NCBI RefSeq assembly: GCF_020536995.1 | Contig: NC_068359.1 | Coordinates: 69,200,110-69,264,109 of the forward strand | Source of the DNA: Dreissena polymorpha | Taxonomy: Eukaryota > Mollusca > Bivalvia > Myida > Dreissenidae | Length of the DNA: 64,000 nucleotides | Direction of reading: 5' to 3' | Shown: positions 24,527 through 36,028 of the stretch, piece by piece | How the letters are laid out: each line of letters starts with the position of its first letter | Numbering within the stretch: position 1 is the stretch's first letter | The notes under the pieces: generated by a model | The model's input: only the letters and a program-made list of their open reading frames with translations | What the model was told of the DNA's origin: nothing | Databases searched by the model: none | Translations under genes and position numbers: made by a program

Positions 24527-24815
24527 TTCAAACTGATCAATTATTTTATGGAAATTAAAATACCAAATATAATAGTTTGAGTTACGCCCATTGAACAACT
24601 TGTTGAAGACATAGCCATACATTTGAATATCCTACAAGAAAACATCGCATTCTTTATTTGAAGCAACTGGACATTTCAAACTGATCAATTGTCTTACGGA
24701 AATTTACATCACAAATATAATAGTTTGGGATTCGCCCATCCCCATACTTGTTTGAGACAAAGACATATATTTGAATACCCTACAAAAAACACCGCATTTT
24801 TTATTTAAAGCAGCT
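24527..24815 (+). repeat. 148-bp tandem duplication
   Basis: Two adjacent copies are offset by 148 bp. The phrase TCAAACTGATCAATT occurs at about 24527 and 24675, and both copies continue through AATATAATAGTTTG, TACGCCCAT/TTCGCCCAT and TTTATTT(G/A)AAGCA. Identity is visibly high but not perfect. Confidence 0.8.
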
Positions 24816-24819
24816 CGTA

Positions 24820-25370
24820 AGGTTGAGAGTGTTGCTCCTGTTTTAAAACCTGAGAAGGGAACCATCAAACGACGGTAAGGAGACATGCTCCACGCTGTTC
24901 ATGTTGTTTTCAATTATCGGTCGCATATTTCCTATCTGAGTGCAACTTCCACGCGGTTCCAATTATCAAATCAAGCACGTGTCATCAAAATTTTACATCG
25001 CAAATGCAGCTTCCGGACACGAATGCAAATTATTAATCCACAAATGTATGAGCAGACTCACAAGACTTTGAAAAAGCCAACACAGGTTACAGCGAATCTT
25101 TTACAATTATACGTATGACAAATGTAAATATACGTCTCTCAAAATAGATATGATTATACTTTATTGATTAGATTTACAAGTATTATATTAAAAACAAAAT
25201 CAATATTTAAACAATGTTAACAACTGTATCCATTTCGTATTTTTAGTTATACATCGCTATTTCTAACTATACAAACGGATGATTCGTATTCCGTTTTAAA
25301 TAAATAACTGTTACATGTTGTTTTTTTTCAAATTTGTTTTTCAATTTTGTCTTGTTAAATTGAAACAAAT
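24820..25370. other. Intergenic, nothing recognised
   Basis: The 77-residue frame at 24885-25118 has no recognisable feature and no paralogue in the window. Confidence 0.4.
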
Positions 25371-25373
25371 ACA

Positions 25374-25871
25374 TTAAAGGGGCATTTTCACATATTTTGG
25401 CATATTTTGAAGTTTGTCATTAAATGCTTTATATTGATCAATGTAAACATTAAATTTTAAAGCTCCAGTACAAAAAATCAAAGATAAAAATTAAAAAAGG
25501 ACAAAAAAGTTGCCCGCAGCAGGGCTCGAACCAGTGATCTCCGGAATACTGAAGCAAAAACGCATTACCGAACTGAGCTATCCTGCCAAGCATACATAAG
25601 ATGCGTATTTTATACGTTATATGAGCAATCTCCGTAGTTTCACAAATTTAAACGACAACAACAGAACTCTCCAAATTATTCAATTGTTTCGCGTTGCAAC
25701 GCTTTATAAATTTTAGGTTTTTAAATCGTCAAAAGATGCATATAATGGCTATATCAGACCATGGCAAATGTTCAGTAATACTGTTTCCTTACAAATATCA
25801 TAACTAAACCGAAAATTTGTGAATCTGAAACAACTTTTTTCAATTTACCAAACCGTGAAAAGATCCCTTAA
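25374..25871 (-). mobile_element. TTAA-flanked Kolobok-like MITE with tRNA-like core (copy 2)
   Basis: TTAA at 25374-25377 and 25868-25871 flanks ends reading AGGGGCATTTTCAC on the left and GTGAAAAGATCCC on the right. In reverse orientation the body aligns with 10755-11211. The core (25510-25590, minus strand) is a well-formed tRNA-like sequence with box A-like TAGCTCAGTTCGGTA and box B-like GGTTCGAGCCC. This differs from the tRNA-like core of copy 1. No coding frame. Confidence 0.7.
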
Positions 25872-25874
25872 AGT

Positions 25875-26281
25875 ATACATAATAAGCAACACTAAATATA
25901 ATTTAGCCACCAATACCATTGATATAGCTATGTCAGATCAACAGTATATGTCAATGATGAAAAGTGAAAAAGATTGCTGTTTTTTTTTTTGTTCTTTATG
26001 TGAAATATTGCTTCAATGTCATCAAATCGTTTGAAAAGCTGTTGAGGTTGCGTACGTAAAAACAATCCGGATATTTACACGACAATATGGCGCCTTTCGT
26101 TGCAATAAACGAGGAAGACTGTTACAAAACGATTGTCAGTAAAACGTGATTTTGATCCTCATATGCAGTTTGATAAGAAAGTATGGTACACAACGACTTT
26201 CAGTGTTTTACACGTAATCAAAATATTGTCATCATTTAACTTTTAATGATTATTAACAAATCAATTATGAACATGTTTAAG
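25875..26281. other. Intergenic, nothing recognised
   Basis: The frame at 25819-26034 starts inside the MITE and is not supported. Confidence 0.45.
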
Positions 26282-26593
26282 TATCCCCCGCCATAGGCGG
26301 AGGGATATTGTTTTGGCGTTGTCCGTCCATCCGTCTATCCGTCCGTCTTTCCGTCCGTCTTTCCGTCCGTCCGTCCGGCACTTTTGTGCCCGGAGCCATA
26401 TCTTGGAAGTGCTTTGGTGGATTTCATTGAAACATGGTATGAGTATATATATGGATAAGAGGATGATGCACGCCAAATGGCATTGTACACCATCTGTTAA
26501 TAACGGAGTTATGGTCCTTTGTATCTTGAAAAAATGCTTTTGTGAGTGTCAAATATAACACTTTTGTGTCCAGAAGCATATTTGCGGGGGATA
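26282..26593 (+). mobile_element. Short TIR element with (CCGT)n tract, copy 1
   Basis: It is bounded by a perfect 10-bp inverted repeat, TATCCCCCGC at 26282-26291 and GCGGGGGATA at 26584-26593. Inside are a CCGTC-rich microsatellite (26324-26372) and a body shared with 53596-54163, including GCACGCCAAATGGCATTGTA and CACCATCTGTTAATAA. No open frame of its own, so it is non-autonomous. Confidence 0.8.
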
Positions 26594-26599
26594 TCAATT

Positions 26600-27285
26600 C
26601 AATGAATTTGCTTGTTTACCACATATCCAGGTTAAATAATACAAATTGCCTGCCTCGCGTTGTGGTGTTCATTCTTTTTATTTAAAGTATGCTTATTAAG
26701 GGTGAGTTGATGTATGAGACATGCGTATGAAAATGCGGAAAAGATTGACATTTCTAAAATCAGTATTTCTAATATGGATGATGACGAACACAAGTAATAT
26801 ATGACAAATACGTCATTGCTAACCCTTCACGAATTTTCAGACTCAAATTGAAAAAAAAACATAAACATACATTTTTTGTTTTCGTTCGCTTTATATAATA
26901 TCCAATCAAATTAGGGAAATAATTCATTAGGAATTACTGGAGGGAAATTATAAGATGTCTACAAAAATCAAACATTTAGATGAACAAGTAAGCTACAAGT
27001 AAACACGTAGCGCTTGCACACTGGACATTATTTTTTAATGAACGTTCGGATTATATTTCCCTTTACCCTTTGTACTTAAACGATTCGTGTTTAAAAATCA
27101 TTATCACGAGTTTCATTATGGTAACAACAGTATTTTAACCGAAGAATTTATTTGTAAATCTCTTCCGTTTTCGTCATCATGATATTTCAGATTTGCTGAA
27201 AACAATTAGTCGCATGACGAAAACCTCTTATGGCATACGTGGTAGAAGGGTATTCATAACTCCTTACTGATTGTTATTTAAGAAA
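26600..27285. other. Upstream region of copy C
   Basis: AT-rich, with no clear TATA box at the position seen for copies B and D, and no other feature. Confidence 0.4.
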
Positions 27286-27289
27286 CAAA

Positions 27290-28375
27290 ATGAAAGAAAA
27301 GTTCAATATGGATGAAAGAATTATGATGGTCATTAAATATTCCATTACTTTCGTGAGTTTGACGTGTTTGATGCTTGAACTGTGTGAAATGTCTCTATGT
27401 AATCAACACCAACCTGTCACAAATTGCAGTTTTGACAGCTGGTTAATACGGGACTGTGCTGTGTGTAGTGGAAATTACAATCCTGGCTTGGGTTTAGGGC
27501 AGAAACGGTCAATGTGCTGTCCGAAGAACGAGACAAGTTTGTCAGAATGTCTCGCAAAGTGTTACAGTCCTTCAAGTTCTAATGCAGTGACCGGAACATG
27601 TGTGGAAGAGTGCCCTGTTACAACTGTTGCATTAAGAACACAGTCAAATGCCAAACTAGTATCAACAACACGTTCAACTTCGACTACAATTTCTTCCTCT
27701 TTGCTTGTTTTGTCAAGTCGGATAGCCACTGCATTGACAATTGCTGACAGATCAGATTCAACAGCATGGTCTATGTTGTATTCTAGACTGACATCGGATG
27801 CACGATATGCAGTAAGCGGGGCGGCAACTTACTTTTTCCCAAACAATGATTTGTCATCAGAACGATCTACTACATCTTCATCTTTGAGCGTTGATTTATA
27901 TGCAACATTTACTTCTAAAAGCGCTACTAACTCTAGATCTCCTTTATCAAGACAAACGTCTTCATCAAACATTCAATATGCCAGTGAGAGATGTACCATT
28001 GGATTCATAACGATGCCCAGAGGACCTTACAATAAACGTGAGTTTGAATCTGTTGTTCGTGTTTTAATCGAACTATTTGAACAATCTTAAATTATGTAAA
28101 TAACGGAGCATTCGGGTCAAAATGTATTGCTTTGTTAACGAACAATATATAGCATAATGCATATAATATTTCTCTCTCAATTAAGTTGCATTTACTAACT
28201 GTCGTTGTGTTTTGTATTTCCAGTCACCTTGTGTAACCTAACTATAGTGTCCGCGTCCGTAGTGATTACCTGCGCAGTTGTGTGTATTCTCGTAACAGTT
28301 CTATTCAATGTAAAAAGGGGAACTGCGGTTCGTGATTCATTTCAGGAGGAGGAAAATGGAACAGGGACAGTTTAG
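27290..28375 (+). CDS. Mucin-like type I membrane protein, ten-Cys family, copy C
   Basis: Two-exon model: exon 1 is 27290-28037, the intron (GTGAGT...CCAG) is 28038-28223, and exon 2 is 28224-28375. This gives 299 residues with a phase-1 intron. A second in-frame ATG at residue 7 could be the real start. A signal-like hydrophobic stretch spans about residues 12-31. Ten cysteines at 37-108 keep the spacing of copies B and D. A Ser/Thr-rich stalk of about 130 residues follows, less threonine-biased than in copy B. The juxtamembrane motif CTIGFITMPRGPYNK precedes the intron. Exon 2 encodes one helix, a KRGTAVRDS-type basic turn and an acidic tail (QEEENGTGTV), unlike the basic tail of copy D. 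A decayed inverted relative of this exon lies at 33685-33800. Confidence 0.85.
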
Positions 28376-28399
28376 ACTGTAAGATTCCTTCTCATACTA

Positions 28400-29990
28400 A
28401 AAGAGCACTCCAGTTTTCATATGAGTCGTACATTATTAACTTGAAATGTGCTTGATTATTTATTCTATACACATACTTAAAACTCGAGAATATAACAAAC
28501 GATAGTTTTCATGATAGAATATCCTCTGAAGAAAAACATTTGCTTTTGGCATTACGTGCTTCAAGGTAACAAGTGTATGTGCAATTTTTTTTTGTTATCA
28601 AACTAATTAATTAATTATTCGTTTAATTTTGATCATTTAAATAACGATTGCTACGCATGTATAGCCACGTTACGTATTGTATTATTTTACAACCTGTATT
28701 ACTACTTCTTCTTTAGATTTCTTATGTTGAAAGGGAATTTGTACTGTTTGATTCTATGATCTGAAACCTAATTAAAAAGAAGAGATCTAGCTGATACTTC
28801 TTTCATTTCATCGTGCTTTAAAACGCTGTTATTCTGATTGTATCTTAGTAATTGCTGAATTAAACTGTAATTAAATCGAATTATTACTATTATCATTACA
28901 TTTATATTATGATTGTATAATGTTTATATTTATTTACACTTAAAAATAAGCAATTTGTCACTTGCATTAAATACAACAATAATTTCCCCCACCTGTCATG
29001 ATGATCTAAGACTTCAATATCTTCGTATATTTGTGCTTGGATGTATCCGTTTTTGAAATCATAAAAGAGGCATATATCGTATATATAGTAAAAGTTTAAT
29101 CCATTCAAATGCTAATGATATATTCTATCATATTACCCGTCGCGGTTTGTAGGCCTATCTTATTGAAAATAATTGATCATGTATTTGTATCGAATGTTGT
29201 ATTTGTTTGCGATTATAAAATTGTCAAAGAGAACATTTAATTGTGCATAATAATACATTATGTCCAAGTTCTTGATATATATAATCATGATAACACATTT
29301 CCTGTCATCGTTAATCCCGTAAATATCTTCCTGGGTCGCTTCAACAAATGCCAAATATATGAACACTGTTTTATTCATAATATAAGTCTACCAATCAAAC
29401 GTTTAGAGAAAATTAAAATTAAGATTTAAACGGGTTTGCAGACAAATAGCTTGAAACATTAGACAAACAGGCTTCGTCTATAAACGGGTAATATAAACAA
29501 CAACGTCGCTGCAAAAGTTCACTTCATCAATTATCAATGGCACTTTAGTACAAAAAAACGATATTGAATAATTTATGTTAATACCGCATTGAAGACTAAC
29601 TGGTCCCAGTCTTACTCATTTTGTTTCCTGAAATACCGAAAACTATTTCAGCCCAGAAAACATTCTCAGAGAGTGCCTAAATAAGCATAAAGTTGACACT
29701 TTGTTTGAGATACAATACAAATTTATTGTATAGGTCATATGACATTTGTATTTAATATAATATAAGTGAAGGATAACAAGAATGTTGCTCCTGATAAATT
29801 TCGTTATGCTACAATTTTCTATATGTAGTAACGAAAATTAAGGTATGCTGAAGTGAATCAACTGACCTGTAGACAGAAAACAATCTCTCCGTCGGTCGCT
29901 TATTTGTAAATGACTTTGCGTTTGCGTTATTCACGCATGTGCTAACATCGTCCTCGGAAATCCAAACAGTTAGTTTTCAGCTCATTCCAC
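28400..29990. other. Intergenic, no gene seen
   Basis: Overlapping short frames on both strands (28902-29429) are low-complexity and unsupported. No repeat recognised. Confidence 0.45.
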
Positions 29991-30004
29991 GATAGATTAT
30001 TATA

Positions 30005-31200
30005 CACCGGTCATTTAGAAATACATGCGATAATCTCTTCCGTGTTTATTTAACCCTAAGGGACACAATAATCACGTTCGAGGATATGACACTATCACAT
30101 TGACCATGTCCAATTACTGATAATATAAACCTGTCATAAAACTAAGTTACAGATCAGGATCGTTTTGTACCGTATAAAGACCCCATGAGGAATGCATTGG
30201 TTTTATTAAATAAGTAATATGACTTAGAGCTATTAAGCCTTCCTTGTCCATAACGTTCATAGATTACAGTTTGAAAAATTAAATGAAAGATATATGGCTC
30301 TTTCGCACTTTAATGTAATAATTGTGGTTAAGGTATCTCGCTTTAAAACACCGAAGGCAAACCTAATTAGTGAGAGCGTTAGCGTGAAGTAGAGAGGCAG
30401 TTTTGCAAATCAGTATGCTTTAACTACGCTAGGGACGACAACTGCAGCTAGTAAAGATAACCACTGCCTGTTTACACTGTAGCAGGCAGTATGTATAAGG
30501 TTAAAGAGCTTGTTCAACGATATTGGCCAGTCTAGTGTTTATAACAGCTTGTGCGACGACATTTGCCAGTTTATCATTGAAATCTGAACATATTGGCTGC
30601 TTTCAGGGAAAACGGGGCTTAATGCTGCATTAAAAGTCTGTCATGTTGGCAAAATTGTTGCGCAATAATTTAAAGAAAATAGATACAGTATTAGATACAC
30701 ATAACACAACATGTACATGATTATAGGCTTGTTATTTTTAGCAAGGAAACAAAATTAAAAAAAAAAATGCCAGTGCAGCAACCAATTGTGAAAAAAAGAG
30801 ACATATTGTTGTATTTTGTGTAAGTTATCTCTATAACATAAATATAAGGATAAACAGTGCACACACACCTCGACCTGTGCTTTAAGACACACTCTTTATA
30901 AATTTAAATGGTATGTCTTCATTTTAAACTTGCGATATAAAAAGCCATAACATAATTTTGAAAACTGAAGTACGTCTAAGATTATGCAATAGCGAACACT
31001 TCAGTGCCTTCAGCGCTTTGATTTTATTTAATGTTGTTAAGTAATTTGCCGTTGAGTTAAACCGCGTAATTGTTACGCTTTGATGTAGCTTTATTTAAGA
31101 TCAATGAAGGTTGGTTACTGTTATGTGCTGTACATATCGGCGACGCGAACATTTATGTCAAATAACATTTTATCAGAAGGCCAACCCAGCATGTTTATGT
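30005..31200. repeat. Segmental duplication module, first copy (contains empty site)
   Basis: 30030-30185 (CACGTTCGAGGATATGA, ATCAGGATCGTTTTGT) matches 34605-34755 in direct orientation. 30330-30360 (GGTTAAGGTATCTCGCTTTA) matches 35385 and 40345. 31030-31140 matches 40395-40505 (ending TGTACATATCGG versus TGTACATACATCGG). Bases 30812-31022 match the reverse complement of 35845-36028, including a TAAGT at 30821-30825, which is the unoccupied insertion site of the element at 36029-37895. No coding content. Confidence 0.65.
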
Positions 31201-31209
31201 TCAGATCGT

Positions 31210-32980
31210 GACTATTTTTAACCATAGATGCTTGTGTCGTACAATAATTGTGATAGGTAATGCCATTAGTAACGTCCTCATATAGTTTAATGTGATCGCA
31301 TTCCATATTTTGGCCTGTGAATTTTATTTTGAATTTCCACCTTCACAAATAAAGGATAGTTGTTCATTAAAAGGTTTCCAAAAAATTGAATTTAACAACA
31401 ACGAATCTTGTTACAATTTACTTTCATCTATACACATTCGCGTTGATTCTCATATTACTTTCTTATATGCCAATTTATCACTCGCTATCTGTCAGTAAAA
31501 GGAACAATTTATCAGAAATCAAATACCGCTTAATCGTCGCATTTGTTTCCGACAAACAAAATGTGGCGGAGTAACTCAAAGAGCGTTATGTGAACATGAA
31601 CGTATTGCGAGGAGCTGGCGGGTATTTAAATGCCTTTATAAGGAATTTTCGGAATCTTGGTTGGGTATTCCACTGAATGTATTGACCCACAATAAATATA
31701 TATTCATCTTCATTATTTTCTCTCAGAAGACGTATTGATTGTTTACTGAAATGTTTTGTTTTCATCTTTGTATTGGTCACCTATGACAACGGTAGCTGAA
31801 CTCTGGCAAGTTTGTGTGACGTCACATCCCGATATTGTTCGGTCTAAAAATAGCCTTGCAGATTGGCAATTAGAATTGCAGTTTCATGTTATGTAAGTGC
31901 TGTAATTAAAATGCCGCTGACAGAAAAAGGAATAGCAATGTTCTCAGAATACCTGTGAAAGATACCTTAAATTTAATTCTATTGTTTGGTTTTGTTTGGT
32001 GAATCGTTTGTATAGTACTATTATATACTTTTACATTAAATGCAGTTATTTTAAGTAAACGATCGATACTAGAAAAGCTGCTTTCATATTAACATACAAC
32101 TGACTGCTCTAGCCTGTATTAGTTACATAGTATGCAGTGCATAGATAAAATATGTTAACAACGCTGTGTAAGCCTATACTTTTTCCTTATAATAAACAGC
32201 ATCACCAAAATAAAATAATATAAAATCAGCGACGGAATGACTGGGTCAGTCATGAATCAGACATTTATGTTTGACAAAAATAGTCCATTAATCATTTCAT
32301 TTATTTGGCGCGTGGGCAATTTTCCTTTAGGATATGGATTTGTATGTGTATAGTGTGATTATATTTAATACAGTTTGCGAAACATGCTTTTCAAAACTGA
32401 CTGTCTATGACTGACAAACTCTGCCCTAATATCCCACAACATGTTCGGCCTATATTTGCCCCTGGATAACTGTTTTCTCTTTAGGATCAACACATGAAGC
32501 GAGATTTATTTGCTATCTAAAATATAATGTGACTCTGATACAGGCTAACATTAAGAAGTTTACATATCATACGCGATCAGCCTTAAAGTAGCCTTGACTT
32601 GTTTTTAATTCGATTCGACAGTCAATTAAACACCCTAATTGCAAAGAATTGCTGTGCTTGATAATCCACTAGGGCTGTAAATAAGAAATCTCTATTGCCA
32701 GAAACTAACTCGCAATGTTGGGCCACTGAATTATTTTGCCTAAACAACTGAATTACAATTATGTTTATAATTGTACTGAATATTATGCCAGACACTGATT
32801 TCCAGTCCTGTAGCGTCCGACTATTGAGAATATATGCTAGAAAACGTACTTACAGTAAATTAAAGTGCTGGAAAACTGACTTTTAGTGAAAGGGAAATTA
32901 CTCAGTGGTGGACTATAAGCGCTAGACAACTGTCTCATCAATCCCATGTGTCAACTCACCATAATTGCCGAACAATTGAG
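31210..32980. other. Intergenic, no gene seen
   Basis: Overlapping frames at 31121-31780 lie on both strands without recognisable features. Nothing else was found. Confidence 0.45.
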
Positions 32981-32985
32981 ACGCG

Positions 32986-33231
32986 TTCTGAGAAAACTGG
33001 GCTTAATGCATGTGCGTAAAGTGTCGTCCCAGATTAGACTGTGCAGTTCGCACAGACTAATCAGGAACGACACTTTCCGCTGGTATGGTATTTTTAGTTT
33101 CAATGAAGTCCCACCTTACCGAAAATCAAGTCTAGGCGGAAAGTGTCGTCCCTGATTAGCCTGTGCGGACTGCACAGGCTAATCTGGGATGACACTTTAC
33201 GCACATGCAGTATGCCCAGTTTTTTCAGAAC
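32986..33231. mobile_element. Hairpin MITE, copy 2
   Basis: Inverted ends of the form TTCTGAGAAAACTGGGC...GCCCAGTTTTTTCAGAA enclose nested palindromes. Each half also holds GATTAGCCTGTGC-type and GCACAGGCTAATC-type pairs, so each half folds on itself. It is homologous to 12167, 50031 and 51505. Confidence 0.85.
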
Positions 33232-33239
33232 AAGGCTCA

Positions 33240-33684
33240 ATTGTACAACACAACATAGGCCTATAAACTAGACCGATACTGATCGTCGAATCACTCGCAT
33301 ATTGTCTTACCGTATTCATCTTGCCACCCAGTGTTAATCTAAAGAATGATGGCTTGATGTCCGTTAAATATTAGTAATGTATATATAGGAAATTTGTTTT
33401 TGATTTTTCACAAAATTATGCTTACTGTAGAAATCAAGCATATATTGTATTGTGTATTATTTGTACCTTGAGTATTGTTTGAAATATGTCAGTACTTGTA
33501 AAATGAATAATATTATGAGATATTTGCTGACAAACAATTATATATAACAACAAAGGAAACTTGTATTAACTTATCGTAAGTTCAAAGCGACACATATGAT
33601 AACTGTGTTTTATGGTTTTTAATTAATCTTGCACACGATGACTTTAATAATTTCTGCAATACCTCTATGTTATTATTCTGTCTT
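33240..33684. other. Intergenic, nothing recognised
   Basis: AT-rich spacer. Confidence 0.45.
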
Positions 33685-33800
33685 TACTTTACTTTCCTCC
33701 TCCCGAAATTAATCACGAACCGCATTACCCTTTTTATATTGAAATTGGTTGTTCCAAAAACACACAATTGCACAGTTAATTGCTTTGTATGTTGACACTG
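33685..33800 (-). pseudogene. Decayed inverted last exon of the ten-Cys mucin-like family
   Basis: Read on the minus strand, this segment aligns with exon 2 of copy C. Shared blocks include AATTGTGTGT, TTCAATATAAAAAGG, ATGCGGTTCGTGATT and GGGAGGAGGAAA, with few gaps. The frame gives a CAIVCF-like hydrophobic remnant and a YKKGNAVRD tail, then a TAA immediately after the conserved Asp, earlier than the stop of copy C. The hydrophobic stretch is interrupted by polar residues, so a working membrane helix is unlikely. The splice acceptor region is not conserved and no ectodomain exon is found at higher coordinates. It is evidence that the cluster once held more copies, one of them inverted. Confidence 0.7.
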
Positions 33801-33809
33801 AAGTACTTT

Positions 33810-34580
33810 TTCTTAAGGGAACTGTAAACGTTAAGCAGTCAGAGCTAGATAATTGTTTGAATAGCATATGCTTTATCCTAGATCTTGTGCGTTCAAATAC
33901 AACGACGTGCTGGGCATAGATGCTTCGTTACTACAAACTTTAATACATTATGAGTAACATGCATATAAATCGGGACTGCGTAAACGGATAGTTTACACAT
34001 CGTAGTATTACTTTCTCTAAGGATTCCTTACAGTGAACTAGAATTTGTTATTTATTATGCTGAGTTCTTATATCTGCTTGAAAGTAAGGGATTTGCCTTA
34101 TACTTATTTCATTAAATTGTTTTTCAAACCCGTATAGTTTCGGTTTATATTTACTATTTAATTAAGTCGAATTATTAACTTCTGTAAAATATTTTCTTTA
34201 ATTTTGAATAACGATGCTATAATGCTAATGTAAAGTTATGGCTATGTGATGTGTGATCATATTCTAGACAAGATTGTAGAAGGTGTTACGATGTCAATTC
34301 TTATGCCATATTTAGTATATGAAATGCCTGGAGCTGCATGTCTATCTTATCAGAAATGCTTTATCATGTGTAGTTAATGCAATATTTGTGGGCGATAATG
34401 AAACTGTCAGCATCAAAAATAATGTGAATCCAATAATGAAAACAGAGAAAACATTCTTCGCTGCACGGTTATTTTTTCAAACCTTTACAGAAACTCGATT
34501 GCGTTTTTCAGGCAAAAGCTTATATTGTCAAGGAAATCCAAACCAGTGATTGGTGGACTCAGTCCATGATTGATAGAGAT
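33810..34580. other. Intergenic, nothing recognised
   Basis: The 34319-34549 frame has no recognisable feature. Confidence 0.4.
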
Positions 34581-34584
34581 ATAC

Positions 34585-34760
34585 AGGTCATTGAGGAATA
34601 AAATTAATAATCCCTTCCGTGTATAGTTAACCCCAATTGACAAAATAATCACGTTCGAGGATATGATATATCCGCATAACCAGTTCAATTAGTGATAATA
34701 TGAACGTGTCATTACACAAGGTTTTATATCAGGATCGTTTTGTCCTGTATAAGATACCCC
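34585..34760 (+). repeat. Segmental duplication module, second copy (part P)
   Basis: Direct match to 30010-30185. Shared blocks include ATAATCACGTTCGAGGATAT and ATCAGGATCGTTTTGTCC/ACC. Substitutions and small gaps suggest an old duplication. Confidence 0.7.
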
Positions 34761-34858
34761 CTTGTAGAATATCTTGAATCTTGATTTAATAAAATGTAAA
34801 TGCTAATATATAAAAGTCTGAAAAATGAAATTAATGATTTCTCTTTCAAATTTTAAGG

Positions 34859-34860
<2 letters not shown>

Positions 34861-34946
<86 letters not shown>
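34861..34946. repeat. (AT)n microsatellite
   Basis: Pure AT dinucleotide run. Confidence 0.95.
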
Positions 34947-34949
<3 letters not shown>

Positions 34950-35099
34950 TTTATGTATTTATTTACACATATAACGTATATAATATAACTCACACACACG
35001 AGCTTGCAAATATATGAATGCAAATACTTAATATAGCTAAAATTGCATAACCGCAAGTCGTTCAATCACAGCAAATAACAAGCGTGTATACCGAGAGTG

Positions 35100-36028
35100 G
35101 TAGAAAACATTATGTCAAAAACGAATCGTACGTTGCCGTTTTCCAAGCGTATCTCAGATTATCACCACTCTAGGGTCAGCGTAGTCGATCAAGTCGGAAC
35201 GCGTCTCTAGCATAAGTATTGCGTAATAGTATTAAAACAGAAATATGCCCGCTTTTGAAACCAGGATTGCAACGTATACAACTTGTGTCACGTTTCTGTA
35301 GCGTATAATGGCGTATGTATACGTGGTACCTGTTTTGCATGTCTGCTTGCGCGAGAGATAATAGTCCATTGCCCCCCTTTGCGGTTAAGATGTCTCGCTT
35401 TACCCCACCAAAGACAAACATAATTTTATTTGATGTTGTTAAGTTTATTGCCGCAAGTCCATGTAGTGTTGCAATGAACTGTATCAAACGAAAGTTAAGC
35501 AATGAATGTACTATGTTTAGCCTCGTTGACATCGCTAACATAAATTTGTCAGTCTATAAGGTTACATACCAGGATCATTTTGCTTCGAATGCAGTGCAAT
35601 TAGCAATTACAACCGGGTTCAAGCTGAAGTAATAAGCACTTTTCAAATTATCTAAATCAAGTTAAGCCATATATATATGAAACTACGTGTAGAATTATTG
35701 CTTGATATCATAAATCAATAAATTCGGCTTAAAGCTATGAAACCTTCACTTTCATCATAGTTCGCATATTCTAGTTTGAATAATTAAATCAAAGAAATGG
35801 CTCATACGTATTGTTGAAATATATACGTTGAGCAAGTATAAATTAATGCGCTGAAGGCACTGAAGTTGTTCGCTATTGCATAATTTAAGACGCAACTCAT
35901 TTTTCAAAGTTAATCTCAAGTTTGAAATGAAAACAAGCCATTCAAATTTATTAAGAGTGTGTCTTAACGCACGGGTCCAGATGTGTGTGCACTTTTCATC
36001 ATCCTATTTATTTTATAAAGATAACTTA
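35100..36028. repeat. Segmental duplication module, second copy (part Q)
   Basis: 35170-35460 aligns with 40190-40410: both have GCGTAGTCGAT, GTCACGTTTCT(G/C)TAGC, TATGTATACGTG and CCCTTTG(C/T)GGTTA. 35845-36028 is the inverted counterpart of 30812-31022. The 105-residue frame at 35315-35632 has no paralogue-supported coding signal and is probably chance. Confidence 0.6.

Noticed and set aside
25510-25590. Good tRNA-like sequence on the minus strand, considered as a functional tRNA gene
   Set aside because: It lies exactly inside a TTAA-flanked mobile element and the acceptor pairing is imperfect, so it was treated as the element's core.
35315-35632. 105-residue plus-strand open frame
   Set aside because: It overlaps a minus-strand frame of similar length and lies in a duplicated non-coding module whose other copies do not keep the frame open.
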